A stretch of 64,000 bases of DNA from Streptomyces sp. Tu 3180 (lineage in GTDB: Bacteria > Actinomycetota > Actinomycetes > Streptomycetales > Streptomycetaceae). Where the stretch lies: assembly GCF_009852415.1 (NCBI RefSeq), contig NZ_WOXS01000002.1:2440501-2504500 (forward strand), read 5' to 3'. Of this stretch, positions 50,939 through 59,405 are shown piece by piece; position 1 is the first letter of the stretch; the number at the start of each line of letters is the position of its first letter. The notes beneath the pieces were generated by a model, which ran no database searches, was not told the DNA's origin, and was given only the letters and a program-made list of their open reading frames with translations. Position numbers and translations under genes: made by a program.

Positions 50939-52036
50939 TCAGCGCCGCGCCGGGCGGGGACGGCGTCTCGCCGGCTTCGGCTTGCGGGCGACGATCCGGT
51001 AGGCGTTGGCGAACGGGGTGTGGCGCACCACGGGCGCGAGGGCGAGGTCCGTCAGCGCCGCGGCGACCACCAGCGGGGTGCCCGCGCGCAGCAGGACCGT
51101 GCGCAGGTGCCGCTGGAACGGGGTCGGCGGGACGGCGCGCCAGGGGGCGTCCGGGGCGGGCAGGGCGTGGGAGAGGGCGAGGGCGGTCGCGCCGGCCAGG
51201 TCGTGCGGGACGTGCGCGGCGCGGTGCCCGGCGGTGACGATCGCGCAGCCGCGGGCCTGGAGTTCCGCGCGGAGGTTGCGCGGGGGCAGCAGGTGCAGCC
51301 GGCGGGGCTGGTCGTAGGGCAGCCACCAGCGGCCGAGCAGGGCGGCGAACGCGCAGCGCGGGTCCAGGGTCTCGACGAGCAGGTGGCCGCCGGGGCGCAG
51401 GGCGTCGAGGGCCGCGTGGAGTTCCGCGCGCGGGTCGGTGGCGTGCTCCAGGTGGTGCAGCAGGCTGACCACGTCGTAGCGGGCGGCCAGCCGGGCCGCG
51501 ACCCGCGGGTCCGTCAGCGACCCGACGTGGGCCTCCTCGACGCGGCCGAGCTCGCGGGCCCGTTCGACGCGCGCGGTGAGGTCGGTGCCGTCGAAGGAGG
51601 TGTACGGGAAGAACTCCCGCGCGGCCTGCGGGAAGCGGGCGAGTCCGGTGCCGACGTCCAGCCAGCTCTCCGGCTCGCCGAAGCGCAGCATCGCGCGGGC
51701 GGCGGCGCGGTGGCGCTGCGGGGACGCGTGCAGGGCGAGGACGCGCTCGGTGGCGGGGTCCCGGGGGGCTCCGCGCACGGCCCGCCGGTGGAAGGCGAGG
51801 CCCTCGGCGGTGAGGCGGGGGTTCTGGAAGGTGTGGCCGCACTCCCGGCACGCGTCGACGGTGAACAGGCCCGGCCGGTGCCGGCGCAGGTCCCCGGTGC
51901 GCAGCCGGTTGCGCAGCCGCGTGGAGCCGCACCAGGGGCAGTCCTCGCGGCGCGGCTCGTGCACCCGGGCGGAGCCGTGGGGGACGGGGCCCGCCGCGGC
52001 CGAGGCGTGCGCGGCGGGTGGGACGGGTGCGGACAT
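50939..52036 (-). CDS. Class I methyltransferase with N-terminal zinc knuckles
   Basis: A 365-residue protein. The N-terminal region has two CxxC pairs, CPWC and CREC, 32 residues apart, likely a zinc site, followed by TFQNPRLT, as in the Methyltransf_23 family (WcaG/rebM-like sugar or lipid methylases). The methyltransferase core has LDVGTGLARFPQAA (motif I), DVVSLLHHLEHATDP and LRPGGHLLVETLD. A C-terminal domain (about 235-365) is hydrophobic. The substrate is unknown. ATG at 52036 has GGGAG upstream. It lies inside the cob gene group but on the opposite strand. Confidence 0.78.
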   Translation of the reverse strand: MSAPVPPAAHASAAAGPVPHGSARVHEPRREDCPWCGSTRLRNRLRTGDLRRHRPGLFTVDACRECGHTFQNPRLTAEGLAFHRRAVRGAPRDPATERVLALHASPQRHRAAARAMLRFGEPESWLDVGTGLARFPQAAREFFPYTSFDGTDLTARVERARELGRVEEAHVGSLTDPRVAARLAARYDVVSLLHHLEHATDPRAELHAALDALRPGGHLLVETLDPRCAFAALLGRWWLPYDQPRRLHLLPPRNLRAELQARGCAIVTAGHRAAHVPHDLAGATALALSHALPAPDAPWRAVPPTPFQRHLRTVLLRAGTPLVVAAALTDLALAPVVRHTPFANAYRIVARKPKPARRRPRPARR

Positions 52037-52219
52037 GGGCGGCTCCCGGCGAGAGGACGTACGGCACGGCAATCCACTGCAAAACGTTACGTAGGGGACG
52101 AGCCCGCGGGGCGCATCGGCGCGGTGGCGGCGTGGTGGCGGCGTGGCGGTGGCGGGACCCCGGAAGCGGTGGTGGCGGACGGGCCGTCGTGTTCGATCGG
52201 GGCCGGTACTGTTCGGCGA

Positions 52220-53335
52220 ATGAGCTCGCTTAATCTCGACGACTTCACCGATCTGATCGAGCGCCCGGACGGCGGGGTGCGCCGCGACGCGGAGGCGCGC
52301 CGGGAGCGTCAGGTCGTACCGCCCGGATCGCTGGGCCGGCTCGACGACCTGGGTGAGTGGCTGGCCGCGGCGCAGTCCGCGGTGCCGGTGCGGCCGGTCG
52401 AACGGCCGCGGGTGGTGCTCTTCGCCGGGGACCACGGGATCGCCGGGCTGGGGGTCTCGGCACGGGCCGCGGGCAGCGCCGTGGAACTGGTGCGCGAGGT
52501 GCTGGAGGGCGGCCGTCCGGTGTCCGTGCTGGCCCGGCGGCTCGGGGTGCCGGTGCGGGTGGTCGACATGGCCCTGGACTGCGATCCCGAGTCGCTGCCC
52601 GAGGACGTCGTGCGGCACCGGGTGCGGCGCGGCAGCGGGCGCATCGACGTCGAGGACGCGCTGAGCCCCGAGGAGGCCGAGGCGGCGTTCCGGGCCGGGA
52701 CGGCGGTGGCCGACGAGGAGGCCGACTCCGGTACGGATCTGGTGGTGCTCGGCGACGTGAGCGTGGGCGGGACCACCGCGGCGGGCGTGCTGGTGGCCGC
52801 GCTGTGCGGGACGGACGCGTCGGTGGTGACCGGGCGCGGCGGGCTGGCGATCGACGACCTGGCGTGGATGCGCAAGTGCGCGGCGATCCGCGACGCGCTG
52901 CGCCGGGCGCGGCCCGTGCTCGGCGACCAGTTGCAGCTGCTGGCCACGGTGGGCGGCGCCGACCTCACCGCGATGACGGGCTTCCTGCTCCAGGCCGCGG
53001 TGCGGAAGCTGCCGGTCGTGCTCGACGGGGTGGTGGCGGCGGCGTGCGCGCTGGTGGGCCAGCGGGTCGCGTTCCGGGCGCCGGACTGGTGGCTGGCCGC
53101 GCACGACAGCGGTGAGCCGGCCCAGGCGAAGGCGCTGGACCGGATGGCCCTCGACCCCCTCCTCTCCCACGGCGTCACCGTCGGGGAGGGCGTCGGCGGC
53201 CTGCTGGCCCTGCCCCTGGTCCAGGCGGCCGCCGCCCTGGCGGCGGAGCTCCCGGAGCGCCCGAAGGACTCGGAGCGGCCGGAGGCGGAGGCCGGACCGG
53301 AAGCGGAAGCGGAACAGGAGCAGCAGGCGCGGTAG
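52220..53335 (+). CDS. cobT: Nicotinate-nucleotide--dimethylbenzimidazole phosphoribosyltransferase
   Basis: A 371-residue enzyme that makes alpha-ribazole phosphate for the lower ligand of cobalamin. The conserved blocks are PPGSLGRLDDLG, FAGDHGIAGLGVS, LVVLGDVSVGGTT and, near the C-terminus, GVTVGEGVGGLLALP with the catalytic Glu. A Glu/Ala-rich tail follows the last helix. ATG at 52220 has no ribosome-binding site; TACTGT at 52207-52212 ends 7 nt before it, so the message is probably leaderless. Confidence 0.94.
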   Translation: MSSLNLDDFTDLIERPDGGVRRDAEARRERQVVPPGSLGRLDDLGEWLAAAQSAVPVRPVERPRVVLFAGDHGIAGLGVSARAAGSAVELVREVLEGGRPVSVLARRLGVPVRVVDMALDCDPESLPEDVVRHRVRRGSGRIDVEDALSPEEAEAAFRAGTAVADEEADSGTDLVVLGDVSVGGTTAAGVLVAALCGTDASVVTGRGGLAIDDLAWMRKCAAIRDALRRARPVLGDQLQLLATVGGADLTAMTGFLLQAAVRKLPVVLDGVVAAACALVGQRVAFRAPDWWLAAHDSGEPAQAKALDRMALDPLLSHGVTVGEGVGGLLALPLVQAAAALAAELPERPKDSERPEAEAGPEAEAEQEQQAR

Positions 53336-53338
53336 GGG

Positions 53339-53364
53339 CCGGGGCCGGGGGTCCGCGGCCCCGG
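53339..53364. terminator. Terminator between cobT and membrane-protein gene
   Basis: CCGGGGCC (53339-53346) and GGCCCCGG (53357-53364) form a perfect 8-bp stem in the 30 nt between converging stop codons. Confidence 0.65.
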
Positions 53365-53365
53365 G

Positions 53366-54130
53366 TCAGCGGTGTTCGAGGGAGCGCGGCGGCCTCGGGT
53401 CCGGTTTGCCGCCGATCCAGTCCTGGACGGCGCGGCGGGGACCGGACCAGCGGCGGTCGTGGTGGTAGGCGCGCAGGACGGCCTTGGCCCGCGCGCGGGG
53501 CCGGTGCCGGTAGAAGCGTCTGGCCCACGGGGAGTCGGGGCGGGCCAGGCGCAGGGAGCCGATGACGGCGACGACGGGCACGATCACGCCGAACACCGCG
53601 ATCCGCGCCTTGCCCTTGCTCAGCGCGATCAGCGAGAAGAGGAAGTTCGCGCCGACGCTCCCGGCGACGCCCGCGCGGTTCTGCAGCTCCTCCTGGGAGA
53701 GGTCGTTGACGCCGAACGGGGTGAAACCGGCCAGCAGCAGGCCGACCAGGGCGGCGGTGAGGACGACCATCTCGACGCTCTTGCGGCCGGCCTCGGTCCA
53801 GTAGACGTCGTCGAGGTGCAGGATCAGGGCGAACTCGTCCAGGACGAGGCCCGCGCCGATGCCGAAGACGACCGCGCTGAGCGCCGAGCCGAAGCCGCGC
53901 CCGTCGCCCGCCACCGCGCCGAAGCCGCCGACGACCGTGAGGATGACGCCGGGCACCACGTGGTGGATGTGCACCTCACCGGCCGTGATGTTGCCGAAGG
54001 GCCCCTTGCCGGCCCGGATCAGACGGGTGATGACCCGGGTGATCACGAAGGTGAGGACGAAGGCGGCGAGGGCGAGGAGCAGCGGCAGCTTGCCCGGTTC
54101 GACGATGTTCCGCTCCCACCAATGTCCCAT
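53366..54130 (-). CDS. Conserved integral membrane protein
   Basis: A 254-residue protein with about six membrane helices. Polar motifs are set in the membrane: GEVHIHHVVPGVIL (two or three His), DEFALILHLDDVYWTEAGRKSVE between helices, and a basic C-terminus (RRFYRHRPRARAKAVLRAYHHDRRW). The clustered His and Asp suggest metal binding or an enzyme active site, as in some intramembrane hydrolases, but I do not recognise the family. It lies between cobT and cobS on the opposite strand, divergent from cobS. Confidence 0.8.
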   Translation of the reverse strand: MGHWWERNIVEPGKLPLLLALAAFVLTFVITRVITRLIRAGKGPFGNITAGEVHIHHVVPGVILTVVGGFGAVAGDGRGFGSALSAVVFGIGAGLVLDEFALILHLDDVYWTEAGRKSVEMVVLTAALVGLLLAGFTPFGVNDLSQEELQNRAGVAGSVGANFLFSLIALSKGKARIAVFGVIVPVVAVIGSLRLARPDSPWARRFYRHRPRARAKAVLRAYHHDRRWSGPRRAVQDWIGGKPDPRPPRSLEHR

Positions 54131-54190
54131 ATGAGCACTTTATCCACGGCCGCCCGGGGCGCCCGGGTGACCGCCGGGTAATCTGCGCCG

Positions 54191-54994
54191 GTGCCCGCAC
54201 CCTCCCCGGCCTCCCCGGCCTCCCCGGCCGACGGCCTCCGCTTCGCCTTCGGCACCCTCACCGTGCTCCCGGTCCGGGTGACCCGCTGGGACCGCCCGGC
54301 CGCGCGCGCCGGGATGCTGTGCGCCCCGCTGGCCGGGCTGGCGGTCGGCGCCGCGGCCGCCGCCGCCGGACTGCTGCTGCTGTCCCTCGGCGCGGGCGCG
54401 CTGCTCGCCGCCGTCGCCACGGTCGCCGTGCCGGCCGCCCTGACCCGGGGACTGCACCTCGACGGGCTCGCCGACACCGCGGACGGACTCGGCAGCGCCA
54501 GGCCCGCCGAGGACGCACTGCGGATCATGAAGCAGTCGGACATCGGGCCGTTCGGGGTGCTCACCCTCGTCCTCGTGCTGCTGGCCCAGGTGGCCGCGCT
54601 CGCGCAGGCGTACGGCGGCTCCTGGGCCCGGGGCGCGCTGGCCGCCGTCGTCTCGGCGGTCGTGGCCCGGCTGGCCCTCACCCTCGCCGCACGCGCCGGG
54701 GTGCCGGCCGCCCGCCCGGAGGGACTGGGGGCGGCGGTCGCGGGGGCGGTGCCGGTGGCGGGCGCGCTGCCGGTCGCCCTCGCGGTGACCGGGGCGGCCG
54801 CCGCGGCCGGGGGCGCCTTCCTCGGGGCGCACGACGCCGCCCGCACCGTCCTCGCGGTGGCCCTGGCCGTCGCCGCCGCCGAACTCCTGCTGCGGCGCTG
54901 CGTCCACCGCTTCGGCGGGGTCACCGGGGACGTGTTCGGCGGGCTCGCGGAGACGGCGGCGACGACCGCGCTCGTCGTCATCTCACTGGGCTGA
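54191..54994 (+). CDS. cobS: Adenosylcobinamide-GDP ribazoletransferase
   Basis: A 267-residue polytopic enzyme joining adenosylcobinamide-GDP to alpha-ribazole, the last step of cobalamin assembly, at the membrane. The active-site signature LTRGLHLDGLADTADGL (about 86-102) and the MKQSDIGPFGV motif are intact. The remaining sequence is Ala/Leu/Val-rich helices. GTG at 54191 lacks a ribosome-binding site; TAATCT at 54179-54184 ends 6 nt before, consistent with a leaderless transcript. It acts downstream of the CobU fusion and CobT in this window. Confidence 0.92.
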   Translation: MPAPSPASPASPADGLRFAFGTLTVLPVRVTRWDRPAARAGMLCAPLAGLAVGAAAAAAGLLLLSLGAGALLAAVATVAVPAALTRGLHLDGLADTADGLGSARPAEDALRIMKQSDIGPFGVLTLVLVLLAQVAALAQAYGGSWARGALAAVVSAVVARLALTLAARAGVPAARPEGLGAAVAGAVPVAGALPVALAVTGAAAAAGGAFLGAHDAARTVLAVALAVAAAELLLRRCVHRFGGVTGDVFGGLAETAATTALVVISLG

Positions 54995-55030
54995 GACGAT
55001 CCCCCGCCCCCTGCGGCCCTGCTTCGACGT

Positions 55031-55054
55031 CCGGCCGGCGCTCCCGCCGGCCGG
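55031..55054. terminator. Bidirectional terminator, cobS/GH114 lipoprotein
   Basis: CCGGCCGGCG (55031-55040) and CGCCGGCCGG (55045-55054) form a perfect 10-bp stem with a CTCC loop between converging genes. Confidence 0.8.
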
Positions 55055-55063
55055 GCAGCGGGC

Positions 55064-55855
55064 TCAGCAGGCCCGGCGCCACGCCCCCAGGTCGTACTCC
55101 TTGAGCAGCGAACTCAGCCCCAGCCGCCGGGACTCGGCGCAGAAGCGGCCGGTGGGCAGCTCGTACTCGACGTGGAAGACGGCCTTGTCCGCCTCGACGA
55201 ACGGCGTCAGCCGCGCGCACTCGCCGTACTGGGCGCACTGTTCGTTGACCGCGAAGTCGAAGTCGCCGACCAGCTGCGGGATCTGGTCGAGGTCGTTCTT
55301 CAGGCCGACGGCCAGTCCGCGCTCGTGGGCGAGGCGGGCGACGAGGCGGTTGTAGCGGAGCTGGTCGCGGGCGGTGAGCGGGAAGCCGGTGCGGTTGCGG
55401 TAGCCGTCCATGTTGTCCGGTTCGACCGCGTCGAAGCCCTTGTCGCGGCACATGTCGAGGCGTTCCGCCATGATCGGCTCCAGGACGTCGGTGCGGCGGA
55501 TGTCGAGCCAGCGCTCGCCCTCCCAGCCGTTGCCGCGGCCGATCACCGACTCCGGGAAGTCGTCCGCGTCCGGGCGGAAGTCCTCCCAGGCGCCGGTGGA
55601 CAGGTAGCAGATGACCTTGCGGCCGTCGCGGTGCAGCTGCGCGACCGTCTCCCGCGAGTGGTCGAAGCCGTCGATGTCGTAGACCGGCACGTCGACGGAG
55701 GTGTCGAGCCGCCCGCTGAGCTGCCACTGCCAGTCGGTGCCGGGACGGGGCTGCCAGCGGGGGCCGGGCGGAGCCTCCGCGCCGGGTCCGGGCGCGGTCG
55801 TGCAGGCCGCGAGCAGCAGGGCGAGCAGCGTGACAAGCAGGGACGGTCGTCTCAC
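55064..55855 (-). CDS. GH114-like secreted lipoprotein
   Basis: A 263-residue lipoprotein: signal peptide with lipobox LAAC near residue 18, then a TIM-barrel domain of the glycoside hydrolase 114 (endo-alpha-1,4-polygalactosaminidase) type. Features include VPVYDIDGFDHSRETVAQLHRDG, KVICYLSTGAWEDFRPDA, GFDAVEPDNMDGY with the acidic active-site pair, and AVGLKND. GH114 enzymes degrade galactosaminogalactan-type polymers. The GTG at 55855 is preferred because GGAG precedes it and it places the signal peptide at the N-terminus. Natural substrate unknown. Confidence 0.85.
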   Translation of the reverse strand: MRRPSLLVTLLALLLAACTTAPGPGAEAPPGPRWQPRPGTDWQWQLSGRLDTSVDVPVYDIDGFDHSRETVAQLHRDGRKVICYLSTGAWEDFRPDADDFPESVIGRGNGWEGERWLDIRRTDVLEPIMAERLDMCRDKGFDAVEPDNMDGYRNRTGFPLTARDQLRYNRLVARLAHERGLAVGLKNDLDQIPQLVGDFDFAVNEQCAQYGECARLTPFVEADKAVFHVEYELPTGRFCAESRRLGLSSLLKEYDLGAWRRAC

Positions 55856-56168
55856 CGGGCGGTCTCCAGGACGGGCGGCGGCGCGCTCGGCACCGCGGGT
55901 GGCACACGGGAACATCAAGGATGATCGTCGCCGTCCGGCCCCTCGGCGGCGGGGTCCGGAACACGACCGCCGCGTCACCGGGAGGTGAACACCCGCATGA
56001 GTGAGCGCGCGCGCATACGCGCGTAGTCTCGTCCCGAGTGTTCGCCGCACCGGGGAAGGCCCCGACGGGACCGCACCCGCACGTCACGACTAGGGTCGGC
56101 TGCCGGGCCCGGTCGACCCACACCGTTCGGCCACAGCAACTTCACATCGGAAGCGAGAATTCACCACC

Positions 56169-57710
56169 GTGACTGCTCTCACTCTCAGCACCGCCGCGGT
56201 GCCCGGCCTGCGGGCCGACGCGATCGTGATCGGTGTCGCCAAGGGCGCTGCGTCAAAGACCTCGGGCCCGGTCGTCGCACCGGGCGCCGAGGCCGTGGAC
56301 CAGGCGTACGACGGCAGGCTCGCCGGCGTCCTGGAGACCCTCGGGGCCTCCGGCGCCGAGGGCGAGGTGACGAAGCTCCCCGCGCCGGCCGGCTTCAAGG
56401 CGCCGCTCGTGGTGGCGGTGGGCCTGGGCGCCCAGCCCGAGAAGGACGCCGCCTACGACGCCGAGGCACTGCGCAAGGCCGCCGGCGTGGCCGCCCGCGC
56501 CCTCGCCGGCACGAAGAAGGCCGCGTTCGCCCTGCCGCTGACGGACGCCGCCGACGCCGGCGCGGTCGCCGAGGGCGTGCTGCTCGGCGCCTACTCCTTC
56601 GACGCCTACAAGGGCAACGCGGCTCCGGGTGACGCCGCCAGGAACGGCAAGGCCCCGCTGGCCGAGGCCGCGCTGCTCGGCGGCAAGCCCCGCGACAAGG
56701 CGTACAAGGCCGCGCTCGAGCGGGCCACCGCCGTCGCCGAGGAGCTCAACCGCGCCCGCGACCTGGTCAACACCCCGCCGAACGACCTCAACCCCGAGGC
56801 GTTCGCGGCCGTCGCCCAGGCGGCGGCCAAGGAGCACGGCATCAAGGTGCAGGTGCTCGACGAGAAGGCCCTGGCCAAGGGCGGCTACGGCGGCATCCTC
56901 GGCGTGGGCGCCGGCTCGGCGTCGGGCCCCCGCCTGGTGAAGCTGTCCTACACCTCGTCCAAGGCGAAGCGGCACCTCGCCTTCGTCGGCAAGGGCATCA
57001 CCTACGACTCGGGCGGCATCTCGCTGAAGCCGGCCGGTCACAACGAGACGATGAAGTGCGACATGAGCGGTGCCGCCGCCGTGTTCGCCGCGGTCGTCGC
57101 CGCCGCCCGCCTCGGCCTGGAGGTCAACGTCACCGGCTGGCTGGCGCTGGCCGAGAACATGCCGTCCGGTTCCGCCACCCGTCCGGGTGACGTGCTGCGC
57201 ATGTACAGCGGCAAGACCGTGGAGGTGCTCAACACCGACGCCGAGGGCCGTCTCGTCCTCGCCGACGCGCTGTGGGCCGCATCCCAGGAGAAGCCGGACG
57301 CGATCGTGGACGTCGCGACCCTGACCGGCGCGATGATGCTGGCGCTGGGCAGCCGCACGTTCGGGATCATGGCGAACGACGACGCGTTCCGCACCGCGGT
57401 GCACGAGGCCGCCGAGCAGGTCGGCGAGCCGGCGTGGCCGATGCCGCTGCCGGAGCACCTGCGCAAGGGGATGGACTCGGCCACGGCCGACATCGCCAAC
57501 ATGGGCGAGCGGATGGGCGGCGGGCTGGTCGCCGGCCTGTTCCTGCGCGAGTTCGTCGGCGAGGGCATCACCTGGGCCCACCTCGACATCGCCGGCCCGG
57601 CCTTCAACGAGGGCGGCCCCTTCGGGTACACGCCGAAGGGCGGCACGGGGTCGGCGGTGCGGACGCTGGTCCGCCTCGCGGAACTGGCCTCGGCCGGCGA
57701 GCTGGGCTGA
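56169..57710 (+). CDS. pepA: Leucyl aminopeptidase (M17)
   Basis: A 513-residue cytosolic metallo-aminopeptidase of family M17. The catalytic domain has VGKGITYDSGGISLKP, MKCDMSGAAAVFA and the signature NTDAEGRLVLADALW (about 357-371), which hold the two metal ions and catalytic Lys/Arg. The N-terminal domain (1-160) is the usual regulatory half. PepA releases N-terminal amino acids, and in some bacteria also binds DNA or processes glutathione conjugates. GTG start. The downstream hairpin at 57723-57752 ends the transcript. Confidence 0.95.
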   Translation: MTALTLSTAAVPGLRADAIVIGVAKGAASKTSGPVVAPGAEAVDQAYDGRLAGVLETLGASGAEGEVTKLPAPAGFKAPLVVAVGLGAQPEKDAAYDAEALRKAAGVAARALAGTKKAAFALPLTDAADAGAVAEGVLLGAYSFDAYKGNAAPGDAARNGKAPLAEAALLGGKPRDKAYKAALERATAVAEELNRARDLVNTPPNDLNPEAFAAVAQAAAKEHGIKVQVLDEKALAKGGYGGILGVGAGSASGPRLVKLSYTSSKAKRHLAFVGKGITYDSGGISLKPAGHNETMKCDMSGAAAVFAAVVAAARLGLEVNVTGWLALAENMPSGSATRPGDVLRMYSGKTVEVLNTDAEGRLVLADALWAASQEKPDAIVDVATLTGAMMLALGSRTFGIMANDDAFRTAVHEAAEQVGEPAWPMPLPEHLRKGMDSATADIANMGERMGGGLVAGLFLREFVGEGITWAHLDIAGPAFNEGGPFGYTPKGGTGSAVRTLVRLAELASAGELG

Positions 57711-57722
57711 GTTCCCGCCGAC

Positions 57723-57752
57723 GGGGCCTCGCACGCGGACGGGCGAGGCCCC
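57723..57752 (+). terminator. pepA terminator
   Basis: GGGGCCTCGC (57723-57732) and GCGAGGCCCC (57743-57752) form a perfect 10-bp stem 12 nt after the pepA stop codon. Confidence 0.8.
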
Positions 57753-57954
57753 CGGCGCCCCGCGGCCGCGTTCCCCGCGGAACGTGGGGTGTCTCACACC
57801 CCGGCCCCGCGTCTCGTCCGGTGCCGACAAGTGCGAAGATGGGGCTCGGCAGGACAGGGCCCCCACCGAAGGGCCGAAGGCAACAAGCGGCCGCACACCA
57901 GCCGCCGACCGGTCACTGGAGACCGGCGTGGCGCACATGCATGGAGGACGTGAC

Positions 57955-59343
57955 GTGGCGAACGACGCCAGCACCGTTTTCGACCTAGTGATCCTCGGCG
58001 GCGGCAGCGGTGGTTACGCCGCGGCCCTGCGCGGGGCGCAGCTGGGCCTGGACGTCGCCCTGATCGAGAAGGACAAGGTCGGCGGTACCTGCCTGCACCG
58101 GGGATGCATCCCCACCAAGGCCCTGCTGCACGCGGGCGAGATCGCCGACCAGGCCCGCGAGAGCGAGCAGTTCGGCGTGAAGGCCAGCTTCGAGGGCATC
58201 GACGTACCGGCCGTCCACAAGTACAAGGACGACGTGATCTCGGGCCTCTACAAGGGCCTGCAGGGTCTGATCGCCTCCCGCAAGGTGACCTACATCGAGG
58301 GTGAGGGCCGGCTGTCCTCCCCCACCTCCGTCGACGTGAACGGGCAGCGCGTGCAGGGCCGCCACGTCCTGCTGGCGACCGGCTCCGTGCCGAAGTCGCT
58401 GCCGGGCCTGGACATCGACGGCGAGCGCATCATCTCCTCCGACCACGCCCTCGTCCTGGACCGCGTGCCGAAGTCCGCGATCGTCCTGGGCGGCGGTGTC
58501 ATCGGCGTCGAGTTCGCCTCCGCGTGGAAGTCCTTCGGCACCGACGTCACGATCATCGAGGGCATGAAGCACCTCGTGCCGGTCGAGGACGAGAACTCCT
58601 CCAAGCTGCTGGAGCGCGCCTTCCGCAAGCGCGGCATCAAGTTCAACCTGGGCACCTTCTTCCAGAAGGCCGAGTACACCCAGGACGGCGTGAAGGTCAC
58701 CCTGGCGGACGGCAAGGAGTTCGAGGCCGAGATCCTGCTCGTCGCCGTCGGCCGCGGCCCGGTCTCCCAGGGCCTGGGCTACGAGGAGGCCGGGATCGCC
58801 ATGGACCGCGGCTACGTCCTGGTCGACGAGTACATGCGCACCAACGTCCCGACCGTCTCCGCCGTCGGCGACCTGGTCCCGACCCTCCAGCTCGCGCACG
58901 TCGGCTTCGCCGAGGGCATCCTGGTGGCGGAGCGCCTGGCCGGCCTGAAGACGGTTCCGATCGACTACGACGGTGTCCCGCGGGTGACGTACTGCCACCC
59001 GGAGGTCGCCTCCGTCGGCATCACCGAGGCCAAGGCCAAGGAGATCTACGGCGCGGACAAGGTCGTCGCTCTGAAGTACAACCTGGCGGGCAACGGCAGG
59101 AGCAAGATCCTCAAGACCGCGGGCGAGATCAAGCTCGTCCAGGTCAAGGACGGTGCGGTGGTCGGCGTCCACATGGTCGGGGACCGCATGGGCGAGCAGG
59201 TCGGCGAGGCCCAGCTGATCTACAACTGGGAGGCGCTGCCGGCCGAGGTCGCCCAGCTCATCCACGCCCACCCGACGCAGAACGAGGCGCTCGGCGAGGC
59301 CCACCTGGCCCTGGCCGGCAAGCCCCTCCACTCCCACGACTGA
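57955..59343 (+). CDS. lpdA: Dihydrolipoamide dehydrogenase (E3)
   Basis: A 462-residue FAD-dependent disulfide oxidoreductase. GGGSGG at 15-20 binds FAD, the redox pair is Cys46/Cys51 in GGTCLHRGC, a second GGGVIG near 180 binds NAD, and [13 protein letters not shown] near the C-terminus supplies the catalytic His-Glu. It reoxidises lipoyl groups of 2-oxoacid dehydrogenase E2 proteins. GTG at 57955 follows GGAGG at 7 nt. It is 62 nt upstream of the E2 gene, in one operon. Confidence 0.96.
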   Translation: MANDASTVFDLVILGGGSGGYAAALRGAQLGLDVALIEKDKVGGTCLHRGCIPTKALLHAGEIADQARESEQFGVKASFEGIDVPAVHKYKDDVISGLYKGLQGLIASRKVTYIEGEGRLSSPTSVDVNGQRVQGRHVLLATGSVPKSLPGLDIDGERIISSDHALVLDRVPKSAIVLGGGVIGVEFASAWKSFGTDVTIIEGMKHLVPVEDENSSKLLERAFRKRGIKFNLGTFFQKAEYTQDGVKVTLADGKEFEAEILLVAVGRGPVSQGLGYEEAGIAMDRGYVLVDEYMRTNVPTVSAVGDLVPTLQLAHVGFAEGILVAERLAGLKTVPIDYDGVPRVTYCHPEVASVGITEAKAKEIYGADKVVALKYNLAGNGRSKILKTAGEIKLVQVKDGAVVGVHMVGDRMGEQVGEAQLIYNWEALPAEVAQLIHAHPTQNEALGEAHLALAGKPLHSHD

Positions 59344-59405
59344 CGCCTTCGGTCACCGGGCGCGACGACACAGACTTCCGCACTTTTAAAGGAGCAACCG
59401 AAACC

